Origin: Lingula anatina
Taxonomy: Eukaryota > Brachiopoda > Lingulata > Lingulida > Lingulidae
Reading direction: 5' to 3'
DNA length: 64,000 nt
Assembly (NCBI RefSeq): GCF_001039355.2
Contig: NW_019775636.1
Coordinates: 323,802-387,801, forward strand
Positions 50,196 through 61,933 of the stretch are shown here, piece by piece. Below the pieces are notes generated by a model, which searched no databases, was not told the origin of the DNA, and worked only from the letters and a program-made list of their open reading frames with translations. The position numbers and the translations under genes are program-made. Every line of letters begins with the position of its first letter. The stretch's first letter is position 1.

Positions 50196-51320
50196 ATTGT
50201 TACCCTCACGCTGAACACACTTGGACACTCACTAGGATATTAACGACAGTTTTCATGGGGGTTAGGCCTAGTTTCTTTATTTACTACACTTACATGTTCA
50301 ACCACGGTGGAGAAAAATAATTTTTGAAACAAAACGTGGTATTCCTTATTCGGTTGAAATAAAAGGATGTTAACACAACTTCAAAATAATTCGTGTATAT
50401 TGATATTGTGATTTCGTATCAAAAATCCAAGGTTCTACTGGCTTAATCATATCTCAGTTTTCACCACCATCACCTATGTACATACTATAACCACCGCTTC
50501 CCGCACCACTCTCACACGATCGTGTCAATCCATGACATCCCATGCGCGAAGACATACCCTTTCCATACTTACCTCCCCGTCTGGCCATTTTGTGTCTAGT
50601 CAGGTCTTCCTTGTGCGCATTGGAACGTAAACTGGCGAAGCTCAGCCAAATATGTTATGTACCTTTACATATACATATGAGATGAATGTCCTAAACTTAT
50701 ATAATTTAGAACGCTTAATTCAAGCGTGGGCTCGAAATTTAGGACATTACGTTTTAAACTTACTCAGTGGATAACGCAATTCGAAATTCCACGGTTCGTG
50801 TCAGATTTACGTAATGTCGCGCAAAGAAAACCCAAGTCCACATAATGACCAGTTTAATGGTTTATTAGTAGATGATCCCTAACTACATGTTCTACGTGAA
50901 GCCTCCAACTTCTAAGCCGTCTCCCATAGCTCCGTCGAGCGGTCCGCTTCGAGTATTCTTCAGTCTGCCCCCCAATATTATTTCTAGACGTCTTTTATAC
51001 GTATTTCTTATCTATAGGTGGATTCTGTGCTGCAGTATTTGGCGGTACATACTAATTTTAATTATTCAAATTGCACACGTCCACTTAAGTTACATGACTA
51101 CAGGTAAGGCCATAAAACGAGTCGAGTGCACAAGCAATCGACTCTAATCAAATTAATTTACATGTCTGGGAAATATATTTGTGAACACTACACCCTGTGA
51201 TCGATAGCGTGTGTACACAAAAGTTTGGCACTTCTTTATTAAGAAAACTATTGAATTGCCTTGCGAATCTTAGTGTTTCTTACACAACTGACAGCGATAT
51301 GAACGCTATTTGGCTGCCAG
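50196..51320. other. Intergenic region between cyclase genes 1 and 2
   Basis: No gene is recognised. The frame at 50872-51147 has no motif or exon borders that I can support. Confidence 0.45.
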
Positions 51321-51467
51321 GGCCCCGTAACTCGAAAGCATCGCGCATTGCGATCGAGCGCAAGCGTCTCGATCCCATAACTCGCCCATACTCGCACCAT
51401 ATAATACATTGTAACCTCTGTGTAATATTGCTATTGAAAATGCGCGATGCTTTCGAGTTACGGGACC
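51321..51467. mobile_element. MITE with 29-bp terminal inverted repeats
   Basis: The left terminus GGCCCCGTAACTCGAAAGCA continues TCGCGCATT. The right terminus (51439-51467) is its reverse complement with one mismatch in 29. The interior (about 89 bp) has no coding capacity. It sits about 100 bp upstream of the conserved promoter-like block of cyclase gene 2. Confidence 0.85.
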
Positions 51468-51565
51468 TGATTATAATCCTGATGACAAAGCGTTGCGGTC
51501 AACCGGTCTTTTCGTGGCGCCTATCTGTTATGCAATGTAGATTTGGCCATTCTATTCTTAACCCT

Positions 51566-51573
51566 TGTTTACA
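51566..51573 (+). promoter_or_regulatory. Conserved TGTTTACA motif, upstream of cyclase gene 2
   Basis: CCTTGTTTACACC-type sequence recurs upstream of cyclase genes 2, 3 and 4. TGTTTAC matches the forkhead (FOX) factor core. Conservation of the surrounding block (with TCAGATAAAAC downstream in genes 2 and 3) suggests a promoter or enhancer element, but no function is shown. Confidence 0.4.
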
Positions 51574-51886
51574 CCTCTAAATACGGCACGGTTGGTCAGA
51601 TAAAACCTGTTTTACCGCAACATATCGAGGACTTGTCTGCTTGACTTGACCTAGTTATTATATAATGACTGTAAAAAGACGTTGTTTATATCACAAATGC
51701 GAACTAGCCAATGCATTGTCGAGTGACAATACCGTGTGCGCACATGGATCGTTATGAGAATGGATCTGTCTGTCGCAAAATGGAAACGTGCCGTAACGCT
51801 GGGTGCGGCAGAAGAAGAAGTACTTATTTTAGCGGACCGCTTTCTCCAGAAGGGATACCCGAAGAGATTAGCCAACTTTCGCTAAG
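51574..51886 (+). other. Probable 5'UTR exon of cyclase gene 2 (start not fixed)
   Basis: The 3' part (AAATGGAAACGTGCC...AAGGGATACC...CTAAG|GTAAGA) is matched upstream of gene 3 at about 57522-57625, again ending CTAAG|GTAGG. Both end at a consensus 5' splice site, while each gene's coding exon 1 begins 5-6 nt after a 3' splice site. A small open frame here ends TAA exactly at the exon border, but its counterpart in gene 3 is not open. It is therefore better read as an untranslated leader. Confidence 0.45.
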
Positions 51887-52599
51887 GTAAGATTGCATTT
51901 GCATATTTAAATGGCACACTTGTTATATCATTATATATATTGCTAAAATGAGGGCGTTTTCTTAAGACTTTAGGGACGCACGTTGACAAGGTAGGCATAA
52001 AATTATTCGTCCCCAAGTACAGAAGTCACATTAAGAGATCGTGGATTCACAATTGATAGAGTCTAATGTAACAGCAATATCAGACCAGAAGGACGTGCGG
52101 GTCGCATATATTTACTCACCGTGTATAAAGTGGAGGCATTTAACCTTCCTTATGAATTTTTGGAAACGGTAATTTTCAAACAAAATGCAAATTTCGCTTC
52201 AGTCGACTTGACAAATTGGCATTAAGTGAGATTTTTCTCTTAAAACCAAATATTCCTAGGTTGAAAAAAATGAAACACAGGCATATTTTAATGACGTTCG
52301 ACTTTAAGCTTCATAGTACTATAGTATCTTTCCCAGTTTGGTGTTGGTTAATAGTAGAGTTTAGGTTACTAGAGTCACAACTACAGAAATAATACGTATG
52401 TGATACTTCAAAATGTCCTTTAATTAGCCTCTAACCAAGAACAAAATAAGGTCAAGTCCGAAAATCAATTATGACGTAAAATGACTTGTGTAAATGTTTA
52501 TTAAGTCACTGAACACTGGAGATTTAGCTGTTATCCAAAAGAATGTATGTAAGGCAGTTAACAGAATTTTTGGCAGAGGCTAACAATACCCTTAAGCTC

Positions 52600-53090
52600 T
52601 TTTTCGCTTAAGACCGAAGATTCTTCTATTGAAAAAATAAAACAAACACACAATAATGAAGTTTGACTTTAAACTTTATAAAAAAAACGCCAAAATGTTT
52701 TCTTCTAGACATCAGACCACCGTTGGCCTGTCACCATCAAGAACAAAATAGAGTTTAAATTATCAAAACAGTTTCATCATGTGCTGTCCGAGGTAATGGG
52801 ATCATGACAAATCTCTGTTTTGTCTTCATTTTTCTTCTACATAGTGACAAGAAAACACTGTCACCGAGGCCTTGCGTGTACCCTGATGTTGGTGGTCAAT
52901 ATAAGCCTGACCCATTTATCACTACTTTTATAGTTAAAAGTTTTGAGGGGGCTTTGCATATGTGACAGGCCCTTTGAACCTAGATGACTAGATGTTGACT
53001 TCTTTGTTAACTGAAGTGCTTGTTCTCCGGTATTCTTTTGTTCAGTAGACAGCAAGCTTTTCAGTAAACAAAAGAAGTCAACACCTTGTC
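52600..53090. repeat. Intron-1 repeat block, copy R2
   Basis: Shares order and sequence with 54050-54560: CATCAGACCACCGTT.GCCTGTCACCA, CAGTTTCATCATGTG.TGTCCGAGGTAATGGGATCA, TTTTGTCTTCATTTTTCTT and CACTGTCACCGAGG. It ends in an inverted repeat, GTTGACTTCTTTGTTAACTGA (52994-53014) against TCAGTAAACAAAAGAAGTCAAC (53061-53082). A weaker relative lies at about 52200-52420. All lie in the presumed first intron of cyclase gene 2. Confidence 0.75.
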
Positions 53091-53251
53091 ATCTTGACGC
53101 AAAAGGCCTACTACATTATCATAAGGCAAACGTCTATATTAAATGTACAACCTTTTTATTGTATTTTCAAACTTTAAAAAGTCGCCTTTCAACTCAATCG
53201 CAGTTTTTGATAACCTGCTATTACAGTTATTATCGGTTGGATATCAGACAC

Positions 53252-53349
53252 CAGTGGCGGATTTAGAGGGGGGCCAGGGGGGTCAGGTTCGGTTTTAAAC
53301 CCCCGACCCCCCCCCCCCCCCCTTTCAAATAATCCTGGATTCGCCCCTA
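53252..53349. mobile_element. Very short hAT-like non-autonomous element
   Basis: The left end CAGTGGCGGATTTAGAGGGGGG and right end AATCCTGGATTCGCCCCTAT are inverted-repeat relatives of the CAGGGGCGGATCCAGG termini I associate with hAT elements. The interior is mostly G and C homopolymer. I could not see an 8-bp target duplication. Confidence 0.5.
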
Positions 53350-54049
53350 TGTTGTAGTAGAGTTAGTATATATATTCTATTGGCGCGGTTTGATGAACAC
53401 ATGAAGTAAACGTGGATAGGAAGACAACATTTCGCTAAGCTGCCATCCGCATATTACGTCACCTATTATGGAATAACTGGAAATTTTGATAAAGCTATAC
53501 CCCTAGTACTACATTATCTTTTCTCACTTAGTGCTGGGTATTGATATGGAATGCGAAGACAGGATGGGGCGCATGAGTTTAAAAAGCAAATAATTCGAGT
53601 TAGGCCTGCCTTTATATAACAAAAGAAAAAAATCCCTGAAAACTTAAACTACTGCACGCGTGTATTTATTTTCCCTTTATTAACAAAAACACATTCTGTC
53701 CTAATCTGTTAATGAAATTGCGATCTGTAAATCCGTGTTCCAGTACTGAATATTTAATGTTACCGACACGAAAATGACACACCATTCTGTAACACTATCT
53801 ATGACAGGTCCTTAATTATAGCTGTTACGAATTCTGGAATTGGGCAAAGATGACAAAAAGGATCGACCTCTAAAGAAGTCCCTGCCGAGAATAAATCAAA
53901 ATTTAGGGGGTAAAACGGTCCAAGGTTGAAGAACTATGCTGTACGTTTAATAAATAGCGGTGTCCTCCTGACCGATGGCTAGCCTTGCAGGTCTGTCAAA
54001 TATTTTACATCTCACCTCTATATGAACAGATACTGATACACAGATGTGT

Positions 54050-54560
54050 GGGACTTTTTTCTGAAGGCAGAAGATTGAAAAATTAAAACAGACACACAAT
54101 AATTTAGTTTGACTTTAAATCTTATAAGGAAAATGTTTTAATTTTTTTTCATTTTTTCATGACATCAGACCACCGTTTGCCTGTCACCAGCAAGTACAAA
54201 ATAGTTTAATTTTTAAAATCAGTTTCATCATGTGTTGTCCGAGGTAATGGGATCAAGACAAATTTCTGTTTTGTCTTCATTTTTCTTATAATCTGCGACA
54301 TGCAAACACTGTCACCGAGGTCTTACGTGAACCCTGGTGTTTATCACGATGACTGGTGGTCAATATAAGCCCAACCCACACATATATACCTGTATATATC
54401 ACTACGTTTATGGTAAAAAAAGTCTTGAGAGGGCTTTGCATACGTGACAGGCCGTTTGCAGCTTCATGTTGACTAGATTTTGACTTCTTTTGTTTACTGA
54501 GGAGCGTGCTCTCATCTTGTCGGCTTGTAAACTCTTAAGTAAGCAAAAGAAGTAAACACC
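54050..54560. repeat. Intron-1 repeat block, copy R3
   Basis: Second copy of the 52600-53090 block, lying directly before coding exon 1 of cyclase gene 2. Its terminal inverted repeat is kept (TTTTGACTTCTTTTGTTTACTGAG against AAGTAAGCAAAAGAAGTAAAC). A more diverged relative is in the equivalent place upstream of gene 3 (about 57890-58200). Confidence 0.75.
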
Positions 54561-54650
54561 TATTTCCATGGGTCAAGTTAGCGAAAGCATGTTAAATGAA
54601 AAAATATAAACCTGAAGAATATACTTTTATTTTCTACATTTCAGAAAATC

Positions 54651-56822
54651 ATGAAAGTTCCCAAATTGGCGGTCGTAATGGCGCTCTTCGTCATGCACGT
54701 GTATGCCCAGTTGAGCCCCACGGCTGATGATGTTATCGACATGACGTACCTCCTGACCCCAGAAACACTGCATTGGCCAGGACTAACAGGGTTTAACTAC
54801 ACTCGGATTTCAAGGGGACCGGTTAACATGGCTGCTGGGTGGTGGGTAATTCACAATATGTAATAATATGAATACTCCATGTGAGCCTTTTATTGACTTT
54901 GGCAATTTAAATAGGTAAATCATGGCTCTGGCTATGTTAATACGTAAATAAGGGATAATTCATTAAAAATGTGTATCAAGACACGATTTTATATCATCAA
55001 GCTGAGCAAGATAGAACTAGGCCAATTCTTTTCTCCAAATTATCACTCGGTTGATTTTTTTTTTAGGTTTGAAGACAATGACTTTTGCGGACAAGAACAT
55101 CAAGGCACCCACATGGACGCGCCTGCGCATTTCAGCAAAGGCAAATGGCGCTTGCATGACATCCCACCTCATAGGTTTTTTGGGCCTGCAGTTCGCATTG
55201 ATATTTCTTCTCAGACAGCCCAGAATAATGAATACAACCTGAAAGTAGAGGACGTGCAAAAGTGGGAAAAAGAAAACGGCCCCATTCCTGACAACTCTAT
55301 ACTGTTTATCTACACCGGTTGGGGAAAGCACCATGATAATCGCACGGCGTATTATGGGTACGGAAGCGCCGACAGCTGGTTGGACGCTAATGGAAATCCT
55401 CTCCTTCACTTTCCCGCTGTTTCCGAGGATGCCGCCAAGTGGATTTCCTCGAACAAAAAAATAGCTGGAATAGGCACCGATGGACCCTCAGTAGGCCCCA
55501 GTAAAACTATGATGGCCCACGTTCCTCTCCTTGAAAAGAACATCTTCTCCCTCGAAAGTGTCGCAAACTTAGATAAGCTGGCAACCACCGGTGACGCTGT
55601 CGCAGCACTTCCAGTCAATGTCAAAGACGGCAGTGGCGCCCCCGTGCGAATCGTCGCATTCAAGAAAGCCCAGTTCAAGCCCGGACCCGATGACGTCATA
55701 GACTTGACCTACGCTCTGTCTAATGAGACGGTTATGTGGCCAGGAAGGAATCCTTTCCAGTTGTTTGTTCTTGACAGGGGGTTAGTGAATCTTGGTAACA
55801 ACACCGTATGGTACGTAGCTAGTCCTAATATTGATATTGCCATTGGTACATGCACTTGTTAAAATTTTCATTTTGAAAATTAAATAATCACTGTTAAAGT
55901 GCAAAAATAACTATTAAAAAACTTTAATCTTTTCACGTGTTCATTTGGACGCTTCTGAGCGCTTAACTTTACGAAGTTTTGTCATTTTTACCATGATATA
56001 CCTGTATATCATTTATTAAAGAAAGATTGTCTCAGTTGTTAAAGATTAACACCAGTTTTGTAGTAACTTCATGCACTTAATCATGAATCAGAAATAAAAA
56101 ATCAATTTTATAGGTTGGAACAGAACAGATTCTGTACACCAGAGCATGCAGGGACGCATCTTGACGCGCCTGCGCACTTCATAAAAGGTTCATGGCGAAC
56201 CCATGATATTCCTGCGCACACTCTCATCGGTCCCGCCGTCAGAGTAGACATGAGCAAAAAAGCTGAAAATAACTCGGACGCTGTCCTCACCGTCCAGGAC
56301 TTGGAAGAGTGGGAGAAGGAGAATGGCCGAATACCCGACAACGCCATGGTGTTTCTTCACACTGGCTGGGGGAAATTTTTTACCGATTTCGAAAAATACC
56401 TTGGCTCTACAAACCGGACCAATTGGTTAAATGATGAAGGACAGCCACTCGTTCACTACCCAGGATTTTCAGAGGCAGCAGCGAAATGGTTGGTTAACAA
56501 TCGAAATATCAACGGAATTGGCAGTGACACCATCAGTTATGACGCAGGGCAAACGACGTCATTTCCAGCGCACGTGGCCTTTCTTGGAGCCAAGAAGCTC
56601 GCACTGGAGAATGTAGCCAATCTTGACAAGTTGCCGAACACCGGAACGACGGCCTTTGTGTTTCACATGCTGTACAAGGACGGAAGTGGGGCCCCTACCA
56701 GAGTAGTTGCCATCAAAAACAGCGCTATCACTGCCGGTCAGGTTTCCAGCGGTGTTGATATAAGGCCCATGTTTGTTGCTTTGATGATGCCTTTTTTCTT
56801 GATTTTCTTTAGGTGCATCTAA
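54651..56822 (+). CDS. Cyclase gene 2: secreted two-domain cyclase-family protein, 547 aa
   Basis: Exons 54651-54841, 55067-55810 and 56114-56822 join in phase 2 twice; the first donor is GTGGGT. Domain 1 (about residues 25-260) has H75-Q-G-T-H79-M-D81-A-P-A-H85, His215 and Glu227. Domain 2 (about 276-510) has H323-A-G-T-H327-L-D329-A-P-A-H333, His465 and Glu477. Each matches the metal-binding set of the family (in bacterial kynurenine formamidase KynB: two His and an Asp of HxGTHxD, a later His and a Glu 12 residues on). Both domains could therefore be active hydrolases, though this does not identify the substrate. The signal peptide ends MHVYAQ. The C-terminus is hydrophobic (PMFVALMMPFFLIFF) after a small-residue SSG, as for GPI anchoring. 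N-glycosylation sites include HDNRT. The last exon is nearly identical to that of gene 3. Confidence 0.92.
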
Positions 56823-57172
56823 TGCTTGAAATATACCTGATCCTGATGTAAAATACTTTTAAACGAATAGGTTACGCAGTAGCGTCTATTGTGAAAATTA
56901 ATATAGTTCAGTTTGATCCTTTCTATTCATTTAAGATTTAAATTCAAACGCCTGACTCTTTATTTGTTTGAAATAAAAACTTTCCAACACGACCTCAGAA
57001 TGATTAATTTATCCCCATGTTGTGGTTTCATAAACATAGATTTATCCGGTCAAAGCCATAAGCAATGTGTCTCTTACCACCAATTCCTGCGTTTTTTTTT
57101 TTTCAAGTGACCAAACCAGGGCATTATATGTCACGCTATGATCGATATTAATGTATGCAAATATACCTTCTA

Positions 57173-57178
57173 AATAAA
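57173..57178 (+). promoter_or_regulatory. Polyadenylation signal candidate AATAAA of cyclase gene 2
   Basis: AATAAA in the context CCTTCTAAATAAA is conserved downstream of gene 3 (61928-61933). An earlier AATAAA at 56972-56977 is not conserved (gene 3 has AAGAAA there). Confidence 0.45.
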
Positions 57179-57342
57179 AGATACTCCACTGCCTTGAATT
57201 TCCTTGATCGGTGTGTTTCATTCCAATGAACGCTACGATATTCATTATTTAAAGGCAAACTTGTTGGTCAAATGACCATTTCTTGCGTTAGTTTGTACAA
57301 TTTAATGTTGGGAACCTATTTGTCGTCTCATTAAAATAGCCT

Positions 57343-57350
57343 TGTTTACA
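57343..57350 (+). promoter_or_regulatory. Conserved TGTTTACA motif, upstream of cyclase gene 3
   Basis: Lies within CTCATTAAAATAGCCTTGTTTACATCCCTAGAGA-type sequence (57328-57360), which is matched at about 62084-62116 upstream of gene 4 and partly at 51560 upstream of gene 2. It is a forkhead-type core. Confidence 0.4.
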
Positions 57351-57625
57351 TCCCTAGAGATGGTGCGATCAGATAAAACAGAATCGAACCATTTTAAAGC
57401 AACAAATCGGTGACTTGGCTGCCTGAATTAATCATGTTGAGGTTGTAAAAAGCAACTTTGGAAATAATAAACGCAAAGTTAAAAAAACACTTGTCTCTAC
57501 GGGTGCTAACTGCTCATCAACTAAATGGAAACGTGCCTTTTCGGCGGTCGCAACAGAGATAAGGGTGGCAGCAGACCAGGCAGTAGACAAGGGATACCTT
57601 TGCTGATTGACCTACTTCGACTAAG
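57351..57625 (+). other. Probable 5'UTR exon of cyclase gene 3 (start not fixed)
   Basis: Similar to 51574-51886 (shared TCAGATAAAAC, AAATGGAAACGTGCC, AAGGGATACC and CTAAG before the splice site). Ends CTAAG|GTAGGA. The presumed first intron runs to the acceptor at 59084-59085. Confidence 0.45.
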
Positions 57626-57889
57626 GTAGGACTCCATTCGTGTATTTTAAAGGTACGAATTTAATATTATGGCAAATCGCTAGAGTAAGAATGTTTCCTT
57701 TTATACTAAAGAGCCCCCTTGACAAAAATGGACAAGGTAGGTTAAACTTTACGCTCACCATAAGTTCACCTTCAGAACTGGATAGAAGTTAAACCTAACG
57801 TAACATCCAACCGAAAGGACGCAAAAAAGTTGCAAAAAGGACTCCAGCTACATACTGCTTGACAAACCGGCCCGGCGTTTTGTTACGTT

Positions 57890-58200
57890 TTCCTCTTAAA
57901 GCTGTGGACTTCCAGATGTCAAAAACACAATAATGAAGTGGGGTTTAAAACCTCCTTACGTTTTTATATAACATTAGACCAGACTTTGGCTTTCACCGTT
58001 AAGAATAAGATAGGGCTTGTTGGTATTAATAGTGCAGCTGACCTGGAACGCAACTATGTACTCATGATCAGCCTCATATTTGGTGATATCCTTCTTATCA
58101 ACGAGGTCGGCGTACCCGTGCAAACACTTTTATTGAAATGACTCAGACCTTAACTGAGCCCTTGTGCTTACCCCGTGTACAAGTGGTCAGTGGAAATCAT
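57890..58200. repeat. Diverged intron-1 repeat block, copy R4
   Basis: Keeps CACAATAATGAAGT, CATTAGACCAGACTTTGGCTTTCACC, a GAGGTCGGCGTACCCGTGCAAACACT stretch and CCGTGTACAAGTGGTCAGTGG in the same order as blocks R2 and R3, but with more changes. It lies in the presumed first intron of cyclase gene 3. Confidence 0.5.
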
Positions 58201-59090
58201 CATCATCAAGCAATCGTCCAGCTTGTGTGTGTGTGTGGGTTTATTATTAATTTTTTGTATGTTTTTTCCACACTTTTTAAAAGACCTTAGATCGGTTGTA
58301 CTGTTACAATCGAATATAATATAATTAGACTGGCAAACAATACAGATGTATGGAACTTGATCTGTGTTTCCAATTTACTGAACACCTGAGGTTAAATGAA
58401 GGAAAAATGCTTAGCATCTAGTAGGAAAGATATGAATACAAATTATGCTCATTTATTAAGCTGAGGGATTGTTCTAACAGGTAAAGTAAAAAAATATTTT
58501 TATTGTATAATATAGCACACATTTAAGTTGGTGAAATGTCTCAAGAAGTTAAAATTGAGGCAATTTCGGGTAAAAATGAACCGGAAAAATATTTAATTAA
58601 GAGAATGTTGATGAAAAATAATTTTTTGAATAATTCCAAATCACTTGGTCATATTTAAGGGATATAATGAGATTTTGAGAGATTATTTTACAATATGTGG
58701 GTTTTATGGATGACAAAGTGATGTAGGGGGTGTTGGGCTTATTTTATGAATAATGGTGGGCGGGGTGGAAAATGTTCACTGCTTGATAGGTTTGATAGAT
58801 ATGAATAGAAATTATACTTATTTATTTATGAATGAATATAAATTATACTTATTAAGGATTGCTTTGATAAATAAAGAATAAAAAATGTGTTTTATTACGT
58901 GTCTATTCTTATAATTTTGAAAACTGAAAACATAGCAAAAATAAAAAAACAACAAAAAACAAAAATAAATTAAAGGATAAGAAACGAATGAAGGCATTAA
59001 CATCCGTAAGTTAAAAAACGAAAAGCATATTAGATGAAAATATTGTTAACACAAACACAAAGGCAGTTCATTTAATACATTTCAGAGATC

Positions 59091-61580
59091 ATGGAAGTTT
59101 CCAAATTGGCAGTCGTAATGGCGCTCTCCATCATGCACGTGTATGCCCAGTTGAGCCCCACGGCTAATGATGTCATCGACATGACGTACATCCTGACCCC
59201 GGACTCACTGTATTGGCCAGGACTAACAGGGTTTAACTACACTCGGATTTCAAGAGGACCGGTTACATTTGGTTCTAAGTGGTGAGTACGACACAAATGT
59301 AAGCAATCTAGAGATATCTAGATCTGAGATCTAGATTAAGAGTTGTAAGCGTTTAGGTGGAGTCTCTTTTAAATTTGCTAATGTAAGTAAGTGGATAAAA
59401 CAGCAAAATGGCGGTATGACTATATCGGTTGCCTAAAAACGTAAGTTACCTCAAAGTATAATAAGGTAAAAGTTGTGAAGACAACGTTTTATTCAGCGAA
59501 AGCCAATTATTGTAAAGAATTCCCCACCCCTATAAGCGTTAAGAAAATTAATATGAGATGGAAGATACATATGGTATAAGATCCGTCTTTTTATATTAAT
59601 CCTACGTATGTTTATGATATTTTTTTTTTGAGGGGGGGGGGTGTATACGCAAGTAGCATGAACGTAAACATGGTTATTTTTAAGCTAATAAAAAATCCAA
59701 TGCCTCCCATTAACTTGATATTTTTAGGCTCGAATCCAACGATATATGCGCACAAGAACATCAAGGTACCCACATGGACGCGCCTGCGCACTTCAGCAAG
59801 GACAAGTGGCGCGTGCATGACATCCCACCTCATAGGTTTTTCGGGCCTGCAATTCGCATTGATATTTCTTCTCAGGCAGCTCATAATAATGAATACAACC
59901 TCAAAGTAGAGGACGTGGAAAAGTGGGAAAAAGAAAACGGTCCGATTCCTGACAACTCTATACTGTTAATCTACACAGGTTGGGGAAAGCACCATGATAA
60001 TCGCACGGCGTACTATGGTTACGAGGGCACCGACAGCTGGTTGGACGCCAATGGAAATCCTTTGGTACGCTTTCCCGCCGTTTCCGAGGATGCCGCCAAA
60101 TGGATTTCCTCAAACAGAAAAATATCAGGAATAGGCACCGATGGACCCTCAGTAGGCCCCAGTAAAACTATGATGGCCCACGTTCCTTTCCTCGAAAAGA
60201 ACATTTTTATTCTCGAAAGTGTTGCAAACCTGGATAAGCTATCAACAACTGGGGACTCCGTTGCAGTACTGCCAGTCAACATCAAAGATGGCAGTGGCGC
60301 CCCCGTACGTCTCATTGCATTTAAAAAAGCCCATTTCAAGCCTGGGACCGATGACGTCATGGACCTGACCTACCCTCTCTCTAATGAAACGATTCTGTGG
60401 CCAGGAAGGAATCCTTTCCAGTTGATTGTCCTTGAGAGGGGGTTTGCGAAACTTGGTAACAACACCGTATGGTGCGTAATCACAGTTGAGTTATTGCCAT
60501 TGGTGCATGTTGTAATCAATAAGTTAACTATAATAATTTTTGAAAAATTAAAGTAAAGAATAATAACTAGGTATAGCGCTATGGTTTTGGAGAGTAACAG
60601 CTTCGCCTTGCATATTTGCATGAAATCGTTTTAATCCTTTGAGGATTTACTCCTTATGACGTTATAAACGCATTCCAGGTTTTTCATTTTTTCCACAGAA
60701 TTCCACAATATAAAAATTGAATTGTTTGCGAAAAAAAAAGAAAAAAAACCTTATAGGCACCCTTCTCTACAATTACGAAAACATTCTTCATTAAAAATGA
60801 TTAATTCCGTTACAGCCTTGCAGTAACTTTTTGCATGTTTAAATAATCAGATAAATAACGTAATTTTCTAGGAGTGAAATGAACCGATTCTGTTCGCCAG
60901 AACATGTGGGTACTCATCTTGACGCGCCTGCGCACTTTATTAAAGGTTCGTGGCGAGTCCACGATATTCCTCCGCACATTCTCATCGGTCCCGCCGTCAG
61001 AGTGGACATGAGCAAAAAAGCTGAAAATAACTCGGACGCTGTCCTCACCGTCCAGGACTTGGAAGACTGGGAGAAGAAAAATGGCCGAATACCTGACAAC
61101 GCCATGGTGTTTCTTCACACTGGCTGGGGGAAATTTGTCAACGATTTCGAAAAATACCTCGGCTCTACAAACCAAACCCATTGGTTAAACGATGCGGGAC
61201 AGTCCCTTCTTCATTATCCAGGATTTTCAGCAGAGGCAGCAGAATGGTTGGTTAAGAATAGAAATATTAACGGCGTCGGCAGTGATGCCATCAGCTACGA
61301 CGCTGGGCAAACAACGTCATTTCCTGCTCATGTGACCCTTCTTGGAGCCAAGAAGCTCGCGCTGGAGAATGTAGCCAATCTTGACAAGTTGCCGAACACC
61401 GGAACGACGGCCTTTGTGTTTCATATGCTGTACAAGGACGGAAGTGGAGCGCCTTCCAGAGTAGTTGCCGTTAAAAACAGCGCCATCACTGCTGGCCAGG
61501 TCTCCAGCGGTGTTGATATAAGGCCCATGTTTGTTGCTTTGATGATGCCTTTTTTCTTGATTTTCTTTAGGTGCATCTAA
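59091..61580 (+). CDS. Cyclase gene 3: secreted two-domain cyclase-family protein, 547 aa
   Basis: Exons 59091-59281, 59728-60471 and 60872-61580 have the same lengths as in gene 2, all in phase 2; the second donor is GTGCGT. The signal peptide is MEVSKLAVVMALSIMHVYAQ. Domain 1 has HQGTHMDAPAH and the MMAH...LE pair; domain 2 has HVGTHLDAPAH and the PAH...LE pair, so both metal sites look complete. Domain 1 resembles domain 1 of genes 1 and 2 far more than it resembles domain 2, so the internal duplication predates the gene duplication. The C-terminal 30 residues are the same as in gene 2, including the presumed GPI signal. Next to gene 2, it fits a recent tandem copy or gene conversion. Substrate unknown. 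Confidence 0.92.
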
Positions 61581-61927
61581 TGATTGAAATATACCTGATC
61601 CTGATGTAAAGTGTTTTTAAACAAATAGACCACGCAGTTACATCTATTGTGAAAATTAATATAGTTCAATTAAATCCTTTCTATTCATTTAAGATTTATA
61701 TTCAAACGCCTGACTCTTTATTTGTTTGAAAGAAAGACTTTCCAACACGACCTCAGACTGATTGATTTAACCCGATGTTGTGGTGTTGTAAACAGCTTTA
61801 TTCTGTCAAAACCTTCAGCTATGTGTCTCTAACCACCAATTCCTGCGTTTTTTTTTTCAGTTGACCAAACCAGGGCATTATATCCCACGCTATGATCGAT
61901 AGTAAATGTATGCAAATATACCTTCTA

Positions 61928-61933
61928 AATAAA
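61928..61933 (+). promoter_or_regulatory. Polyadenylation signal candidate AATAAA of cyclase gene 3
   Basis: AATAAA in CCTTCTAAATAAAGG, at the equivalent position to 57173-57178 of gene 2, about 350 nt after the stop. Confidence 0.45.
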
